A DNA stretch of 64,000 bases from Pterobdella sp. o SKG-2022 (taxonomy: Eukaryota > Annelida > Clitellata > Hirudinida > Piscicolidae), in assembly GCA_964035795.1 (NCBI GenBank), contig OZ038322.1, positions 782,950-846,949 on the forward strand, written 5' to 3'. The notes under the pieces are model-generated. The model searched no databases. It saw only the letters and a program-made list of their open reading frames with translations, and was not told the DNA's origin. This document shows positions 1 through 64,000 of the stretch, in pieces. Position 1 is the first letter of the stretch. Each line of letters starts with the position of its first letter. Made by a program: the position numbers and the translations under genes.

Positions 1-60
1 GAGTGCATACCCGGCACCACGAGAAGGTGGGTTCTTCCGCCGGCTGATGATGATGATGAG
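1..60 (+). repeat. Possible 3' end of a non-LTR element
   Basis: GGTGGGTTCTTCCGCCGGC followed by a short (TGA)n run resembles the 3' terminus of RTE-type elements. The element would lie upstream of the window; weak evidence. Confidence 0.25.
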
Positions 61-167
61 CTTGCATTGGTAATGTTTCCCATAATGGTTCATCTAACTA
101 GAAAGCTCATAGAGAAAGCATATGAACAGTACCATTATGAAAGATAAGTCTTCATATTAAAGTAGTG

Positions 168-232
168 TCAATAATCTAGGCTGATACTGTCTCTCTCAGC
201 TACTGGAACATGCACAGCAGAAGAATCTAATC
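168..232 (+). repeat. Interspersed repeat family A, copy 1
   Basis: Core AATAATCTAGGCTGA, CAGCTACTGGAACA, then ACAGCAGAAGAATCTAAT. The family consensus runs ATCTAGGCTGACTGCTGTCA, then CCCCAGTTACTGGGACA, then ACAGCAGTATAATCTAAT and often an AT-rich (AAT)n end. Other copies lie at about 3112-3180, 11316-11400, 14786-14880, 15500-15575, 33275-33355 and 39125-39185 (-). Confidence 0.65.
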
Positions 233-296
233 AAATTAATAAAATACTCGTTCATAACCCATCGATAATTCCCTGCTAATAAGCCACATTCCTCAG

Positions 297-12947
<12,651 letters not shown>

Positions 12948-13421
12948 AAATTTTTAGCTTACTTAAATTTTAGTTATTTTCGAAAATAAAATTAGGCCTT
13001 TTCAAAAGCTCAATTGTTCTTTGCTATGATTTGAAATTTGCTTTTAAATGTTGGTTTTACCAAGAAGTTGATGATTCTAACTTTTTAATCGGAATAATGG
13101 AAAAAGAAAAAAAACTTGAACGTTCGCTTAAAAGAAAAACAAATAAAAATGAATACTTTAGGCAGAACTTTGACTCGCATTTTTTTAATGGTAGTTTAAT
13201 ATTTAAAATATACAGCATATTTAATAGAACATTTTCTTTTTCAAGATGAATGCAGACTATCATTTATAATCAAAACACTATGGAAAGAGACAGAAACAAC
13301 TAAAAAACCATCTCTTAATAATTTGAAACTCTACCTCTCAATCAGTGAAAATATATCGGTTGAAACCTAACTTCATCAATAATTAAATCTTTTTGAATAT
13401 ATATAATATGTTTCATATCAG
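12948..13421. other. NAA25-SMG1 intergenic interval
   Basis: This 474-bp AT-rich stretch should hold the NAA25 3' UTR and the SMG1 promoter and 5' exon(s). An open frame at 13031-13249 contains MEKEKKLERSLKRK, which loosely resembles the charged segment before the human SMG1 solenoid. It has no donor in phase with the next exon, so I do not call it coding. I see no TATA box or CpG-rich promoter. Confidence 0.4.
12985..12990 (+). promoter_or_regulatory. Putative polyadenylation signal of the NAA25-like gene
   Basis: An AATAAA hexamer lies 38 nt after the stop codon at 12945-12947 and before the first recognised SMG1 exon. The genome is AT-rich, so the hexamer alone is weak evidence; its position is what supports it. 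Confidence 0.4.
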
Positions 13422-35759
<22,338 letters not shown>

Positions 35760-36482
35760 GAAAAAATTCATATCACATGATTGCATGGAGCTTTATTCAC
35801 GGATGATCTAGTTGCTGGAATAATGCTGGAAAGATCCTTTTCATCTTCAATCTCCCGATAGGCAGACATACATTGAGAAAGTCAAGAAAATTCGTTTTAC
35901 ATTCTATTATATCTATTTAAGTTCAAATTGATTTCAATGTTATAGAATTTTAAAAATTTGTTCAGATTTAAATAAAAAATATCGTTCTTAGTTTAATTTC
36001 AAAAAATTTAAATTTTTTTCTTCAATCAACTTTTACACGAAGTTCATATTTAAATCGCTAGTGTTTACCTAATTATTATAATATATGGAATAATTAAATG
36101 CATCGAAAAACTTGTTTTGGAGCTTAAATTTAAATTTTATGTGAATGAAATCTTCCATACAAAAAGTAATATTAAATATGAAATTAGTCTTCTTTTGCTG
36201 GCATGGAACCGCAAGAAATATTTGTGCACGAATTTTTGAAATATGAGTTGCAGGCTATATAAATCTGAAATTTAATTGGAACAAACCGTTACATTAACTT
36301 TTTTTTGCATTCATCATCTATGTTAGATAAATTAAAATTTTTCAAATCATCGCCTAACTTCAATATAAGCTTATAAAACAGTTAAATGTATTGAGGAAGT
36401 AGGTCATTACTTTTGGAACAAAATTTTGAAAGTAAGTTTCAAAGGTGAATAGGCATCATTTGATGAACTTTCCCAATTGCAG
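35760..36482. other. SMG1-MYCBP2 intergenic interval
   Basis: This 723-bp AT-rich stretch holds the presumed SMG1 3' UTR, with an AATAAA at 35971-35976, and the region upstream of the first recognised MYCBP2 exon. No promoter motif, RNA gene or repeat was recognised. A good 3' splice site (cccaattgcag) ends it at 36482. Confidence 0.4.
35971..35976 (+). promoter_or_regulatory. Putative SMG1 polyadenylation signal
   Basis: AATAAA lies 212 nt downstream of the SMG1 stop codon, the first such hexamer noticed on the + strand. A weak call because of the AT-rich context. Confidence 0.3.
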
Positions 36483-63905
<27,423 letters not shown>

Positions 63906-64000
63906 GTAAGTTCACTTTTAACTATTTCATAAGTTTTTTCCATAAATATAATCTTGAAATTCCCTTTTTTTTGAATTTTCATTTTATGAATAGAAACTCG

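Noticed and set aside
13031..13249. First SMG1 exon
   Set aside because: Charged helix resembles the expected N-terminal segment, but no donor in phase with exon 13422 was found and base composition is intron-like; left unassigned.

Overview
This is eukaryotic, invertebrate-type nuclear DNA. It is AT-rich, the genes are split into many short exons (about 40-700 nt) with GT-AG introns, and the introns hold non-LTR retrotransposon remnants, tRNA-derived SINEs, small interspersed repeats and long (GT)n tracts. A spiralian such as an annelid is my guess from the gene divergence and repeat content, with low confidence. Three large conserved genes lie head to tail on the + strand. No convincing gene was found on the - strand.

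Layout. (1) About 297-12947: the C-terminal part of a NAA25/Mdm20-like gene, the auxiliary subunit of the NatB N-terminal acetyltransferase; its 5' end is outside the window. (2) About 13422-35759: a nearly complete SMG1, the PIK-like kinase of nonsense-mediated mRNA decay. It shows an N-terminal helical solenoid, a FAT region, the kinase core ([18 protein letters not shown]), a C-terminal insertion shorter than in vertebrates, and a FATC end (YEGWTAWV-stop). (3) 36483 to the window end: the N-terminal and central part of MYCBP2 (PAM/Highwire/RPM-1), the giant neuronal E3 ubiquitin ligase. It shows RCC1-like repeats with a Cys-rich insertion, two PHR domains, a filamin-type repeat and a tandem beta module. 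The RING end lies beyond the window.

Mobile DNA sits in introns. An RTE-like LINE with endonuclease and RT is at about 5485-8800, and two RT C-terminal scraps are at 11515-12035 (-) and 16637-17275 (+). Two further retroelements have lost their RT core: 54361-55583 (+) and 59716-60710 (-). There are tRNA-headed SINEs and three short multi-copy repeat families.

The most unusual signals are in the introns. GT- or G-rich simple sequence tends to begin right after 5' splice sites, including a pure 1.2-kb (TG)n, while C/A-rich repeats tend to end at 3' splice sites on the same strand. One 36-bp minisatellite repeats a complete branch-point plus acceptor module in perfect register with a real acceptor. 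An intronic 20-bp array carries seven CRE-like TGACGTCA boxes. Exon limits were placed by eye from splice consensus, reading phase and remembered human homologues; most should be right to within a few bases.
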